Made by a program: the position numbers and the translations under genes
Notes under the pieces: model-generated
The model's input: only the letters and a program-made list of their open reading frames with translations
Databases searched by the model: none
Told to the model about the DNA's origin: nothing
In this document: positions 53,860 through 61,673 of the stretch, in pieces
Layout of the letters: every line of letters starts with the position of its first letter
Numbering within the stretch: the stretch's first letter is position 1
Source: Microthrixaceae bacterium
GTDB lineage: Bacteria; Actinomycetota; Acidimicrobiia; Acidimicrobiales; Microtrichaceae
Reading direction: 5' to 3'
Assembly: GCA_020845705.1 (NCBI GenBank)
Contig: JADLFH010000054.1
Location: 1-64,000, forward strand
DNA: 64,000 nucleotides

Positions 53860-55194
53860 GTGGCCGCTTCCGGTGAGCTTCCCGAGGTGCTGGCGCGCCT
53901 CGACCGTCACACCAACTTCGAGACCCTGGCCAACAGCGGAGTGGCGGCAGGCCGGGTGGCTGGGTTGTCCCTCGATCCCATGCGTCGTCTGTGCACGTTG
54001 CTCGGGGATCCACAGGATTCGGTTCCGGCCATTCACATCACCGGCACGAACGGCAAGGGATCGGTCGCCGCTATGGTCTCGGCACTCGTCGCGGCCGGTG
54101 GGCTCACGCCCGGCACCTATACCAGCCCGCATCTGGAGCGGATCAACGAACGGATCCGACGCAACGGCGAGGAGATCGCCGAGGCCGACCTGGCCGAGGT
54201 GTTGGGTGGAGTGCTCGACGTGGTCGAGTTGATGGACGCGCCGGCAACCTGGTTCGAGGTGGTCACCGCGGCGGCCTTCCGTTGGTTCTCCGAGGCGGCG
54301 ATCGACGTTTCGGTGGTGGAGGTCGGGTTGTTGGGCCGCTACGACGCCACCAACGTGCTCGACGCGGACGTGTCGGTGATAACCAACATCGGCCCCGATC
54401 ACACCGACGGCGCCCCGGGATGGGAGCTGGCGGTGGCGTCGGAGAAGGCGGGGATCGTGACCCCCGGCCGCGACGTGGTCGTTGGAGCGTTGATGCCGGA
54501 GCTGTACTCGGTCGTCGAAGCCGAGGGCCCGTCAAGGATCCTGGCTCTTGGCCGCGATCTCCAGGTCCTCGACACCGAGGTCGCAGTGGGGGGCAGGACG
54601 GTGTCGGTCGATACGCCGTGGGGTCGCCATGACAACCTCTACATCCCGCTCCACGGCCGCCACCAGGCGGGGAACGCGGCCCTGGCGATCGGCGCGACCG
54701 AGGCCTTCCTCGACCGGGAGCTGAGCCCCGAGGTGATCGAGTCCGGATTGTCTCAGGTGTCTCTCCCGGGACGCTGCGAGGTGGTCGGGCACGATCCGCT
54801 CGTGGTGTTGGACGGAGCCCACAACCGCGATGCGGCCACTGCGTTGGCCACGACGCTGGTCGAGGAGTTCACCACGCTCGGCTCGCGCCTGTTGGTGGTG
54901 GGAATGCTGGCCGGTCGCGACCCGAGAGATGTGCTGGGTCCTCTGGCCGAGGTGGGTTTCGACGTGGTGATCGTCACCGCACCGCCCAGCCCGCGATCGT
55001 TGGATCCGTCGGTTCTGGTGGCTGCGGCGTCGGATCTCGGGCTCGCCACGCAGGTGGTGGCCGACCCCTGGGCGGCAGTCGAACGCGCGCTGGCACACGC
55101 AGCGGAGGAGGACCTTGTGGTAGTCGCAGGCAGCTTCTACCTGGTCGGCCCCGCTCGCTCCGCGATCACCTCTGTCCACCGGTCGACGAATTGA
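53860..55194 (+). CDS. folC: Folylpolyglutamate synthase / dihydrofolate synthase
   Basis: FolC adds glutamate residues to folates, and in many bacteria also makes dihydrofolate from dihydropteroate. The 444-aa protein starts at GTG 53860 with GAGG in front. It has the P-loop HITGTNGKGS (59-68), the omega-loop region TYTSPHLERINERI, VEVGLLGRYDATNV (usually VGMGGR) and the C-terminal ligase domain with VLDGAHNRDA. It is in the normal clpX-folC-ndk order of actinobacteria. Confidence 0.93.
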   Translation: MAASGELPEVLARLDRHTNFETLANSGVAAGRVAGLSLDPMRRLCTLLGDPQDSVPAIHITGTNGKGSVAAMVSALVAAGGLTPGTYTSPHLERINERIRRNGEEIAEADLAEVLGGVLDVVELMDAPATWFEVVTAAAFRWFSEAAIDVSVVEVGLLGRYDATNVLDADVSVITNIGPDHTDGAPGWELAVASEKAGIVTPGRDVVVGALMPELYSVVEAEGPSRILALGRDLQVLDTEVAVGGRTVSVDTPWGRHDNLYIPLHGRHQAGNAALAIGATEAFLDRELSPEVIESGLSQVSLPGRCEVVGHDPLVVLDGAHNRDAATALATTLVEEFTTLGSRLLVVGMLAGRDPRDVLGPLAEVGFDVVIVTAPPSPRSLDPSVLVAAASDLGLATQVVADPWAAVERALAHAAEEDLVVVAGSFYLVGPARSAITSVHRSTN

Positions 55195-55215
55195 GGAGTG
55201 GTGGGCCACGCGCCG

Positions 55216-55221
55216 TAACCT
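55216..55221 (+). promoter_or_regulatory. candidate -10 box of ndk
   Basis: TAACCT lies 10 bases before the ndk ATG and there is no ribosome binding site between them. Confidence 0.35.
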
Positions 55222-55231
55222 CGAATCCGCT

Positions 55232-55642
55232 ATGTCACGCACACTCGTCATCGCCAAGCCCGACGCAGTCGAACGGAACCTCGTCGGTGAGATCCTCGGC
55301 CGTCTGGAACGCAAGGGCCTGAAGCTGGTCGCCGCGGAGCTCCGCCACATCAGCCGGGAGACGGCCGCTCAGCACTACGCGGAACACGAAGGCAAGGGCT
55401 TCTACGACGACCTCGTGAGCTTCATCACCCGCTCGCCGGCGTTCGTGTTCGTCGTCGAGGGGCCTGACGACACCTGGAAGATCGTTCGCACGCTCATGGG
55501 CGCAACCAACCCCGTGGAGGCAGCGCCGGGCACCATCCGTGGCGATCTCGGAACGCTTTTCACGGAAAACCTGATCCACGGGTCCGACTCCGAGGAGTCG
55601 GCCCAACGCGAGATCGGCATCTTCTTCCCCGGTCTTTCCTGA
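55232..55642 (+). CDS. ndk: Nucleoside diphosphate kinase
   Basis: Ndk balances nucleoside triphosphate pools by moving phosphate through a phospho-histidine. In the 136-aa protein His116 lies in the active motif NLIHGSDS; the start TLVIAKPDAVERNLVGEIL and the middle IRGDLGTLF are also conserved. Length is normal for the hexameric bacterial form. It is 37 bases downstream of folC and is followed by a long hairpin, so it probably ends this transcription unit. Confidence 0.96.
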   Translation: MSRTLVIAKPDAVERNLVGEILGRLERKGLKLVAAELRHISRETAAQHYAEHEGKGFYDDLVSFITRSPAFVFVVEGPDDTWKIVRTLMGATNPVEAAPGTIRGDLGTLFTENLIHGSDSEESAQREIGIFFPGLS

Positions 55643-55649
55643 CCCCCCG

Positions 55650-55707
55650 ACCGGTTCTGTGTTGCGGATCACGACGCTCGCGTCGTGTCTCGCAACACAG
55701 AACCGGT
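55650..55707 (+). terminator. 58-bp compound palindrome after ndk
   Basis: Arms of 17 bp beginning ACCGGTTCTGTG (55650-55666) match exactly at 55691-55707, and ACGACG/CGTCGT forms a second stem inside. It starts 7 bases after the ndk stop and would make a very stable RNA hairpin. It is probably a terminator; it may also be a dispersed repeat. Confidence 0.6.
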
Positions 55708-55829
55708 GAGCGGGCCGCTGGAGACGAGCGCGCCCTGGTCGCTACCATGGCGGCTCACCTGTGGTTGGGTCCGTCGCACCCGCCGCTCGACACCACCCGG
55801 TGTCGTCCCGACGAACGTCCTAGGTTCCC

Positions 55830-56864
55830 ATGGCACGCTTCTCCAGCTTCTCGGGCATGTTCGGCCAGGACATGGCCATCGACCTCGGGACAGCGAACAC
55901 CCTCGTGTACGTGCGCGGCGAGGGAATCGTCCTGCGCGAGCCGTCGGTGGTCGCTGTCAACACGGTCACCAACCAGCCGCTGGCGGTCGGCACCGAAGCG
56001 AAGCGGATGATCGGCCGCACTCCCGCGCACATCCAGGCGGTGAGGCCGCTGAAGGACGGGGTCATCAACGACTTCGACATGTGCGAGAAGATGCTGGCCT
56101 ACTTCATCCGGAAGGTTCACTCCCGGCGCTTCGCCCGGCCCCGCATGGTCATCTGCGTCCCGGTAGGGATCACCGGTGTCGAGCAACGAGCGGTACAGGA
56201 AGCCGCCGAGCACGCGGGTGCAGCCACCCCGGTGCACATCATCGAGGAGCCGATGGCGGCGGCGATCGGAGCGGGGCTGCCGGTCCAGGCGCCACGAGGC
56301 AACATGATCGTCGACATCGGTGGCGGCACCACCGAGGTGGCGGTCATCTCCCTGGGTGGCGTCGTGGCCAGCCAGTCGGTGCGGGTGGCGGGCGACGAGC
56401 TCGACGACGCGATCATCCAGTTCGTCAAGAAGGAGTACAGCCTGGCGCTGGGCGAACGCACCGCGGAGGAGGTGAAGATGTACCTCGGTTCCGCATGGCC
56501 TCTCATCGAGGAACTCCAAGCCGAGGTACGTGGGCGAGATCTGGTCACGGGCCTCCCCAAGACCATCGTCACCTCCACAGAGGAGATCCGCGAGGCCATC
56601 GAAGAGCCGGTCGCAGCAATCGTCGACGCGGTCAAGTTCACCCTCGACAAGACGCCGCCGGAACTTGCCGCCGACATCATGGAGCAAGGAATCGTGTTGG
56701 CAGGTGGGGGCGCCTTGTTGTCGGGCCTCGACACCCGTATCCATCACGAGACGGGCATGCCGATCCGCATCGCGGACAATCCCCTCGACGCCGTCGCGCT
56801 CGGCTCCGGTCGGTCACTCGATTCGATCGAGGCGCTCAGCCGCTACTCGGCGTCGCTCGACTGA
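55830..56864 (+). CDS. mreB: Rod shape-determining protein MreB
   Basis: MreB is the actin-like filament that directs side-wall peptidoglycan synthesis. The 344-aa protein has phosphate-1 MAIDLGTANTLVYV (15-28), the connect motif EEPMAAAIGAGLP, phosphate-2 MIVDIGGGTTEVAVISLGG and the adenosine motif GIVLAGGGALLSGL. The N-terminal FSSFSGMFGQD stretch may be a membrane-binding helix. It starts the mreB-mreC-mreD-mrdA-rodA operon; its presence argues for rod-shaped cells growing by lateral wall insertion. Confidence 0.97.
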   Translation: MARFSSFSGMFGQDMAIDLGTANTLVYVRGEGIVLREPSVVAVNTVTNQPLAVGTEAKRMIGRTPAHIQAVRPLKDGVINDFDMCEKMLAYFIRKVHSRRFARPRMVICVPVGITGVEQRAVQEAAEHAGAATPVHIIEEPMAAAIGAGLPVQAPRGNMIVDIGGGTTEVAVISLGGVVASQSVRVAGDELDDAIIQFVKKEYSLALGERTAEEVKMYLGSAWPLIEELQAEVRGRDLVTGLPKTIVTSTEEIREAIEEPVAAIVDAVKFTLDKTPPELAADIMEQGIVLAGGGALLSGLDTRIHHETGMPIRIADNPLDAVALGSGRSLDSIEALSRYSASLD

Positions 56865-56881
56865 CCCTCGGTCCTCCGGCG

Positions 56882-57718
56882 ATGGCCAACCGCACCCAGA
56901 GGCCGGGACGCTCGCGGCTCACGATCCTGGTCATGGTGCTCGCGTCGATCACCGTGTTGACCCTCGACGCGAAGGACGTGCCGGTGCTCGGCTCGGTGCG
57001 CTCCGCGGCGCTCGACGTGCTCTCTCCCGTTGGCTCCGCCTTCAAGTCGGCTGCGCGTCCCTTCCGGAACGCCTGGCGGGGCGTCACCGACTATGGCGAT
57101 CTGGAACGCGAGAACCGTGAGCTCAGAGACGAGATCGACGAGCTTCGAGGTCGGTCCGAGGCCAACGACGGCGTGGAGGCCGAGAACGAGAAGCTCCGTG
57201 AACAACTCGGCCTCAAACAGGAGCTGAAGATCCCGACGATCGTGGCGAGGGTGGCCACCGGCAACTTCACCAGCTTCGACGACAACACAGCGATCATCGA
57301 CGTGGGGTCCGAGGGCGGTGTGAAGGTCGGCAACCCTGTCGTGACGAAGGGGGGGCTCGTCGGAAGGGTCGAGCGGGTTTCCGATACCCGTGCCGTGGTG
57401 CGGTTGATAACCGACCCCGATCTGAAGCTCGGCATCAAGGTGAAGTCGAACGACATCGGAACCGGTCGAGGCACAGGTGCCGGCAAGCCGTTCCTCGTGG
57501 ACTCCGGAATCGATCTCAGCGACGACGTTGCCAAGAAGGACCTGATCACCACGGCGGGCACACAGGACTCGCTGATGCCCGGTGAACTGCCGATCGGAAC
57601 CGTCACGAAGATCACCCGAAACCAGGCGGATCAGGTGCAGGTCCTGGAGGTTGAGCTTTCGGCCGATCTCTCCCGGCTCGACTTCGTGCAAGTGCTCAAC
57701 TGGGTTCCGTCCTCTTGA
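56882..57718 (+). CDS. mreC: Rod shape-determining protein MreC
   Basis: This membrane-anchored scaffold joins MreB to the wall synthases. The 278-aa protein begins at ATG 56882, 17 bases after mreB, with one membrane helix near 12-32, a coiled coil at about 70-118 (RENRELRDEIDELRGRSEAN) and the beta-barrel domain (DDNTAIIDVGSEGGVKVGNPV, GLVGRVERVSDTRAVVRLITD). A longer frame running back across mreB is an artefact. mreD overlaps its stop. Confidence 0.93.
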   Translation: MANRTQRPGRSRLTILVMVLASITVLTLDAKDVPVLGSVRSAALDVLSPVGSAFKSAARPFRNAWRGVTDYGDLERENRELRDEIDELRGRSEANDGVEAENEKLREQLGLKQELKIPTIVARVATGNFTSFDDNTAIIDVGSEGGVKVGNPVVTKGGLVGRVERVSDTRAVVRLITDPDLKLGIKVKSNDIGTGRGTGAGKPFLVDSGIDLSDDVAKKDLITTAGTQDSLMPGELPIGTVTKITRNQADQVQVLEVELSADLSRLDFVQVLNWVPSS

Positions 57719-58242
57719 TCGAGGTCGTCTTGATCGCCCGTTGGTCGCTGTTGGTGATCACCGCCCTGGTGCTTCAGGTGGGCATGGCACCGGAGTTCCC
57801 CGTGTTTGGGGTGGTTGGGAACCTCCTCCTGCTGGTTGCGGTCTCGGGGGGCGTGGCCGGAGGTCCCGATCGCGGCGCGATCGTCGGCTTCTGCTGCGGG
57901 CTGCTGATGGACCTGGCCCGTGGCTCGGGGGCACTCGGCCTGTCGGCACTGGCCTACACCCTGGTGGCAGCCGGCGTCGGGGCGACGATGACTCAGGTTC
58001 TCCAGATGCGACGATTGCCCACCATGGGCATCGTCGCGGCCGGCAGCGCCGTTGGAACGCTGCTGTTCGCGGTGGAGGGACAGCTCTTCGGGGAACGAAC
58101 GCTCACCAACCCTAGGCTGATGACGATCGTGGTTGTGGCTGCGCTGGTCAACGGCGCGCTCAGCCCGCTGGCGCTCCGCTTCGCCGCCTGGGCGGAACGG
58201 CGGCCGGAGGAGCCGAAGGTGCTGGGGGCGGTCGATGTCTGA
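57715..58242 (+). CDS. mreD: Rod shape-determining protein MreD
   Basis: This small integral membrane partner of MreC has 175 aa with about five to six helices and the usual MreD pattern PDRGAIVGFCCGLLMDLARG near residues 52-71. Translation seems to start at TTG 57715, overlapping the mreC stop (TTGA), and the end overlaps the next gene by 8 bases. Sequence conservation in this family is low, so the call depends partly on operon position. Confidence 0.85.
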   Translation: MIEVVLIARWSLLVITALVLQVGMAPEFPVFGVVGNLLLLVAVSGGVAGGPDRGAIVGFCCGLLMDLARGSGALGLSALAYTLVAAGVGATMTQVLQMRRLPTMGIVAAGSAVGTLLFAVEGQLFGERTLTNPRLMTIVVVAALVNGALSPLALRFAAWAERRPEEPKVLGAVDV

Positions 58243-60304
58243 GCGTCCCGTCTCCTTGGCCCGCCTCTCGATGGTGGGGATCGTCTGCATCTCCTTGTTC
58301 GCGTCGCTGTTCGTGCGGCTGTGGTACCTCCAGATCATCGACAAGACCGAGCACGTCCGAGCGACGCGCATCAACCTGAAGACGGTTCGTGAGGAAGGCT
58401 CCAGAGGCAGGATCCTCGACCGCAAGGGACGGGTGCTCGTCGACAACGAGATCACCCGGGTGATCGGAATCGAGCGGCAGGACATGAGCGACCTGTCTGC
58501 CAAGGAGCGTGACGAGGTCTTCGATCGCCTGGCGGTGACGCTCACCAGGTTCGGGATCCCCACCAAGTCGGCTGCGATCTCGGCGAAGTACGACGACCGG
58601 CGATACGGGCCGCTCGAGTTGGTGCCCCTCGTCTCGGGCGTCAACTCGCCCGCACTCGAGGTCTACCTGGCCGAACGACACGAGCTCTTCCCCGGCGTCG
58701 TGGTGCGCCGACGTGCCGTGCGGACCTACCCCTACGGTGCTGTGGCCGCGCACCTGCTGGGCTACGTGTTGCAGATCAACGAGAAGGAGCTGGCGGCCAA
58801 ACGGGAGGAGCACAAGGCGCTGCGGGCGCAGGATTCCGACGTGGTGGTGAAGCCCTACCAGGGTGGCGACGAGATCGGAAAGGCCGGTGTCGAACGTACC
58901 TACGAGGACGATCTGCGTGGCACACCGTCGGACAAGACGATCCAGGTGGATGCGCGAGGCGACTACGTCACCACCGTGAAGGAGTCCAAGCCCCGGCAGG
59001 GCGACGACATCTGGTTGACGATCGACATCGACTTGCAGGCCTTTGCCGAGCAGCAGCTCGCCCAGAAGCTCGAGGAGGTTCGGGCGAAGGGGGCGAACAC
59101 CAAGTCGGGAGCCCAGCGCAACGCCCCGCAGGGCTCGGTCGTGATCGTCGATCCCCGGAATGGGCAGATCCTCGCAATGGCCTCCAACCCCAGCTATGAA
59201 CCCGCCGACCTCGTGAACGGGATCAGCTCGGCGTTGTGGGCGAAGCTGAACGACAAGAAGCAGGGTCAGCCCTTGTTCAACTGGGCGCTTCAAGGCGCCT
59301 ATGCGCCCGGCTCCACCTTCAAGCTCATCTCGGCGACCGCCGCGCTCGACAGCGGGTTCCTGACTCCGGCCAACGAGCACTTCAACGACCGCGGGTCCTA
59401 CACCGTCCGCAACTGCAAGGGGGGCCGCTGCACCTTCTACAACGCGGGGCGCGTGAGGCTGGGAACCGTCGATGTGGCACGTTCCATCACCGTGTCCTCC
59501 GACACCTACTACTACTGGATCGGCGATCAGCTCTGGCAGCAGCGTGGACGCTTCGGCACGACCGCGATCCAAGACGTCGCCGCCGATTTCGGGATCGGGT
59601 CGGTGAGCGGAGTGGCGCTGCCGGGGGAGTCGGCCGGCTGGCTGCCGACCCCGCAGAACCGCAAGGAGCGCCACGAGAAGTCGCCCAAGGCCTTTCCTAA
59701 CGGCAGCTGGTACGCGGGCGACAACCTCAACACCGCGGTCGGTCAGGGTGACGTGCTGGTCACCCCCCTTCAGCTCGCCAACGCGTATGCCACCTTCGCC
59801 AACGGGGGGACCCGATACGTGCCGCAGATCGTGATGGCCGTGACCCGCCCCAAGGACATCGGCCGCAACCCTGCCGACCCGGACAACTACGAGGTCGTGC
59901 GGAAGATCGAACCGGAGGCCGCCGCCAAGGTGGAGTTCGTACCCGGTGCCTACGAGAAGATCTGGCAGGGGCTGGTGGGTGTGATCAACAACGGGGCGGG
60001 AACCGCGAACAGCGCCTGGCTTGCCAACCGCGCGGCGTTCCCCTTGGCCGGCAAGACGGGCACCGCACAGGTGAGCGGGAAGGAGGACAGCGCTGTGTTC
60101 GCCGCGTTCGGCCCCGCCTACAGCCCGAACAACCCGATCGCCCCTCCCTCGTATGCGATCTCGATCGTGCTGCCGGAGAGCGGCTTCGGTGGCGAGGAGG
60201 CGGCGCCGTTGGCCTTCCGCATCATGGCACCGGTGTCGAGCGGAACGGTGCCACTTGCTTCGCCGATCGCGCCCCCACCAACCGAGGGGGGAACGACACC
60301 GTGA
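58235..60304 (+). CDS. mrdA: Penicillin-binding protein 2 (elongasome transpeptidase)
   Basis: This class B transpeptidase cross-links side-wall peptidoglycan together with RodA. The 689-aa protein has one N-terminal membrane helix (about 11-31), the pedestal domain (GSRGRILDRKGRVLVDNE) and a transpeptidase domain with Ser360 in GSTFK, Ser421 in SSDTYYY and KTG at 607-609. A 20-residue Pro/Thr tail closes it. It overlaps mreD by eight bases and rodA by four. It is a normal beta-lactam target with all catalytic residues. Confidence 0.95.
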   Translation: MSERPVSLARLSMVGIVCISLFASLFVRLWYLQIIDKTEHVRATRINLKTVREEGSRGRILDRKGRVLVDNEITRVIGIERQDMSDLSAKERDEVFDRLAVTLTRFGIPTKSAAISAKYDDRRYGPLELVPLVSGVNSPALEVYLAERHELFPGVVVRRRAVRTYPYGAVAAHLLGYVLQINEKELAAKREEHKALRAQDSDVVVKPYQGGDEIGKAGVERTYEDDLRGTPSDKTIQVDARGDYVTTVKESKPRQGDDIWLTIDIDLQAFAEQQLAQKLEEVRAKGANTKSGAQRNAPQGSVVIVDPRNGQILAMASNPSYEPADLVNGISSALWAKLNDKKQGQPLFNWALQGAYAPGSTFKLISATAALDSGFLTPANEHFNDRGSYTVRNCKGGRCTFYNAGRVRLGTVDVARSITVSSDTYYYWIGDQLWQQRGRFGTTAIQDVAADFGIGSVSGVALPGESAGWLPTPQNRKERHEKSPKAFPNGSWYAGDNLNTAVGQGDVLVTPLQLANAYATFANGGTRYVPQIVMAVTRPKDIGRNPADPDNYEVVRKIEPEAAAKVEFVPGAYEKIWQGLVGVINNGAGTANSAWLANRAAFPLAGKTGTAQVSGKEDSAVFAAFGPAYSPNNPIAPPSYAISIVLPESGFGGEEAAPLAFRIMAPVSSGTVPLASPIAPPPTEGGTTP

Positions 60305-61425
60305 TCACGACAACGCCCACGAGTCGGCTCCGCAACCGTGACATGACGGCGGCGTGGCGACACATCGACTTCGTGCTGGTGGCGCTGGTTGCCGTGGCGG
60401 CGTCCTTCGGCGCGCTGATGGTGTATTCGACGACGAGGCACCACAGCGGTACGTCGACCGTTGGCAAGCACCTGATGTTCGTCATCATCGGCTTCGGGGC
60501 GATGGGTGCGTGCGCGGCAATCGACTACCAGCGCCTGCGGGACTGGGCGCGTCCGATCTACGTGGGGATGGTGGCCCTCCTCGGTGGGGTGCTGGCCTTC
60601 GGCAGCACTCACCGAAACATCAAGGCGTGGTTCGACATCGGCCCCATCCAGGTCCAGCCCGCGGAGCTGGCGAAGCTCGCCACGATCGTGGTGTTGGCGT
60701 CGTATCTCGGGACCATCGGAGACCGACTTCGGCTCCGTCACCTCGTGGTTGCCCTGGTCGGGCTGGGCATACCGATCGGGTTGATCCTCATGCAGCCGGA
60801 CCTGGGCACGACTCTCGTTTTCGTGGTGATCGGTGCGGGCATGCTGGTGGTCGCCGGCATCCCCATGAAGTACCTGGGACTGTTGTTGGTGATCGGCGTT
60901 ATCGGCGTCGGTTACATCCTCAACTCCGACACGCTCGACCAGTACCAGAAGGAGCGACTGCTGGCCTTCGCAACGCCGGATCGGGTGAGCGAAAAGGTCA
61001 GCTACAACACCCAGCGTTCCCAGGAGGCTGCCGCCGCGGGCGGTTTCAGCGGCCAAGGCCTCTTCGAGGGCCCCCAGACCAGGGGCGGGTTCGTGCCCGA
61101 GCAGGAGACCGACTTCATCTTCACCGTGCCTGCCGAGGAGCTCGGCTTCATCGGCGCGGGGGGCCTGTTGGTGTTGCTCGGGCTCATCACATGGCGGATC
61201 TGGCGTACGGCGCAGCTCGCCCGTGACGAGATAGGGCGGCTGATCTGCGTCGGGGTGTTGTGCATGTTCGTGTTCCACATCTTCGAGAACGTGGGCATGA
61301 ACCTGGGCATCATGCCCGTGACGGGCATCCCGCTCCCCTTCATCAGCTACGGGGGTTCTGCGATGATCGCCACTTTCGCAACCATGGGTCTGGTGATGAA
61401 CGTCCACATGCGTCGGTTCTCCTGA
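60301..61425 (+). CDS. rodA: Peptidoglycan glycosyltransferase RodA
   Basis: RodA is a SEDS-family glycosyltransferase that polymerises lipid II for wall elongation with PBP2. The 374-aa protein has about ten helices. Family marks are WFDIGPIQVQPAELAKLA, the active-site region VPAEELGFIGAGG and the signature NVGMNLGIMPVTGIPLPFIS near the end. It starts at GTG 60301 within the mrdA stop (GTGA), so the two partners are translationally coupled. It ends the mre operon. Confidence 0.95.
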   Translation: MITTTPTSRLRNRDMTAAWRHIDFVLVALVAVAASFGALMVYSTTRHHSGTSTVGKHLMFVIIGFGAMGACAAIDYQRLRDWARPIYVGMVALLGGVLAFGSTHRNIKAWFDIGPIQVQPAELAKLATIVVLASYLGTIGDRLRLRHLVVALVGLGIPIGLILMQPDLGTTLVFVVIGAGMLVVAGIPMKYLGLLLVIGVIGVGYILNSDTLDQYQKERLLAFATPDRVSEKVSYNTQRSQEAAAAGGFSGQGLFEGPQTRGGFVPEQETDFIFTVPAEELGFIGAGGLLVLLGLITWRIWRTAQLARDEIGRLICVGVLCMFVFHIFENVGMNLGIMPVTGIPLPFISYGGSAMIATFATMGLVMNVHMRRFS

Positions 61426-61445
61426 TCGGCTGGATGCCCTCGGGC

Positions 61446-61515
61446 CTCCGTCGCTCCGGCTCCGTCGCTCCGGCTCCGTCGCTCCGGCTCCGTCGCTCCG
61501 GCTCCGTCGCTCCGG
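61446..61515. repeat. five perfect tandem copies of a 14-bp unit
   Basis: The unit CTCCGTCGCTCCGG is repeated exactly five times (61446-61515) with a sixth, decayed start TTCCGTC. It lies 21 bases after the rodA stop. A 14-base period does not keep a reading frame, so this is non-coding satellite DNA. Confidence 0.9.
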
Positions 61516-61553
61516 TTCCGTCACTTGGCCTGGCTCGGCCCAGGCCCGCCCGC

Positions 61554-61604
61554 CGAACTTGCGTACGGATCCGCCCTCGGCCCACGGATTCGTACGCAAG
61601 TTCG
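61554..61604. repeat. 51-bp palindromic repeat, copy C
   Basis: Arms CGAACTTGCGTAC (61554-61566) and GTACGCAAGTTCG (61592-61604) are identical to those of copy A; the 25-base middle again starts GGATCCG and ends ACGGATTC. It lies between rodA and the radical SAM gene. Confidence 0.87.
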
Positions 61605-61658
61605 TCCAGGGGAGCCCTCGGCGGATCGGCTGTAACCAATCGTGTGACCTTCGACCAG

Positions 61659-61664
61659 TAGAAT
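61659..61664 (+). promoter_or_regulatory. candidate -10 box of the radical SAM gene
   Basis: TAGAAT lies 9 bases before the ATG at 61674 without a ribosome binding site. Confidence 0.4.
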
Positions 61665-61673
61665 GGCCCGAAC

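Noticed and set aside
55685-57718. A 677-codon frame covering mreB in another frame and continuing into mreC
   Set aside because: The first 399 codons are an overlapping shadow of mreB; MreC similarity begins only at ATG 56882.
61446-61515. The tandem array as a small CRISPR
   Set aside because: Units are directly adjacent with no spacers and only 14 bases long, and there are no cas genes.
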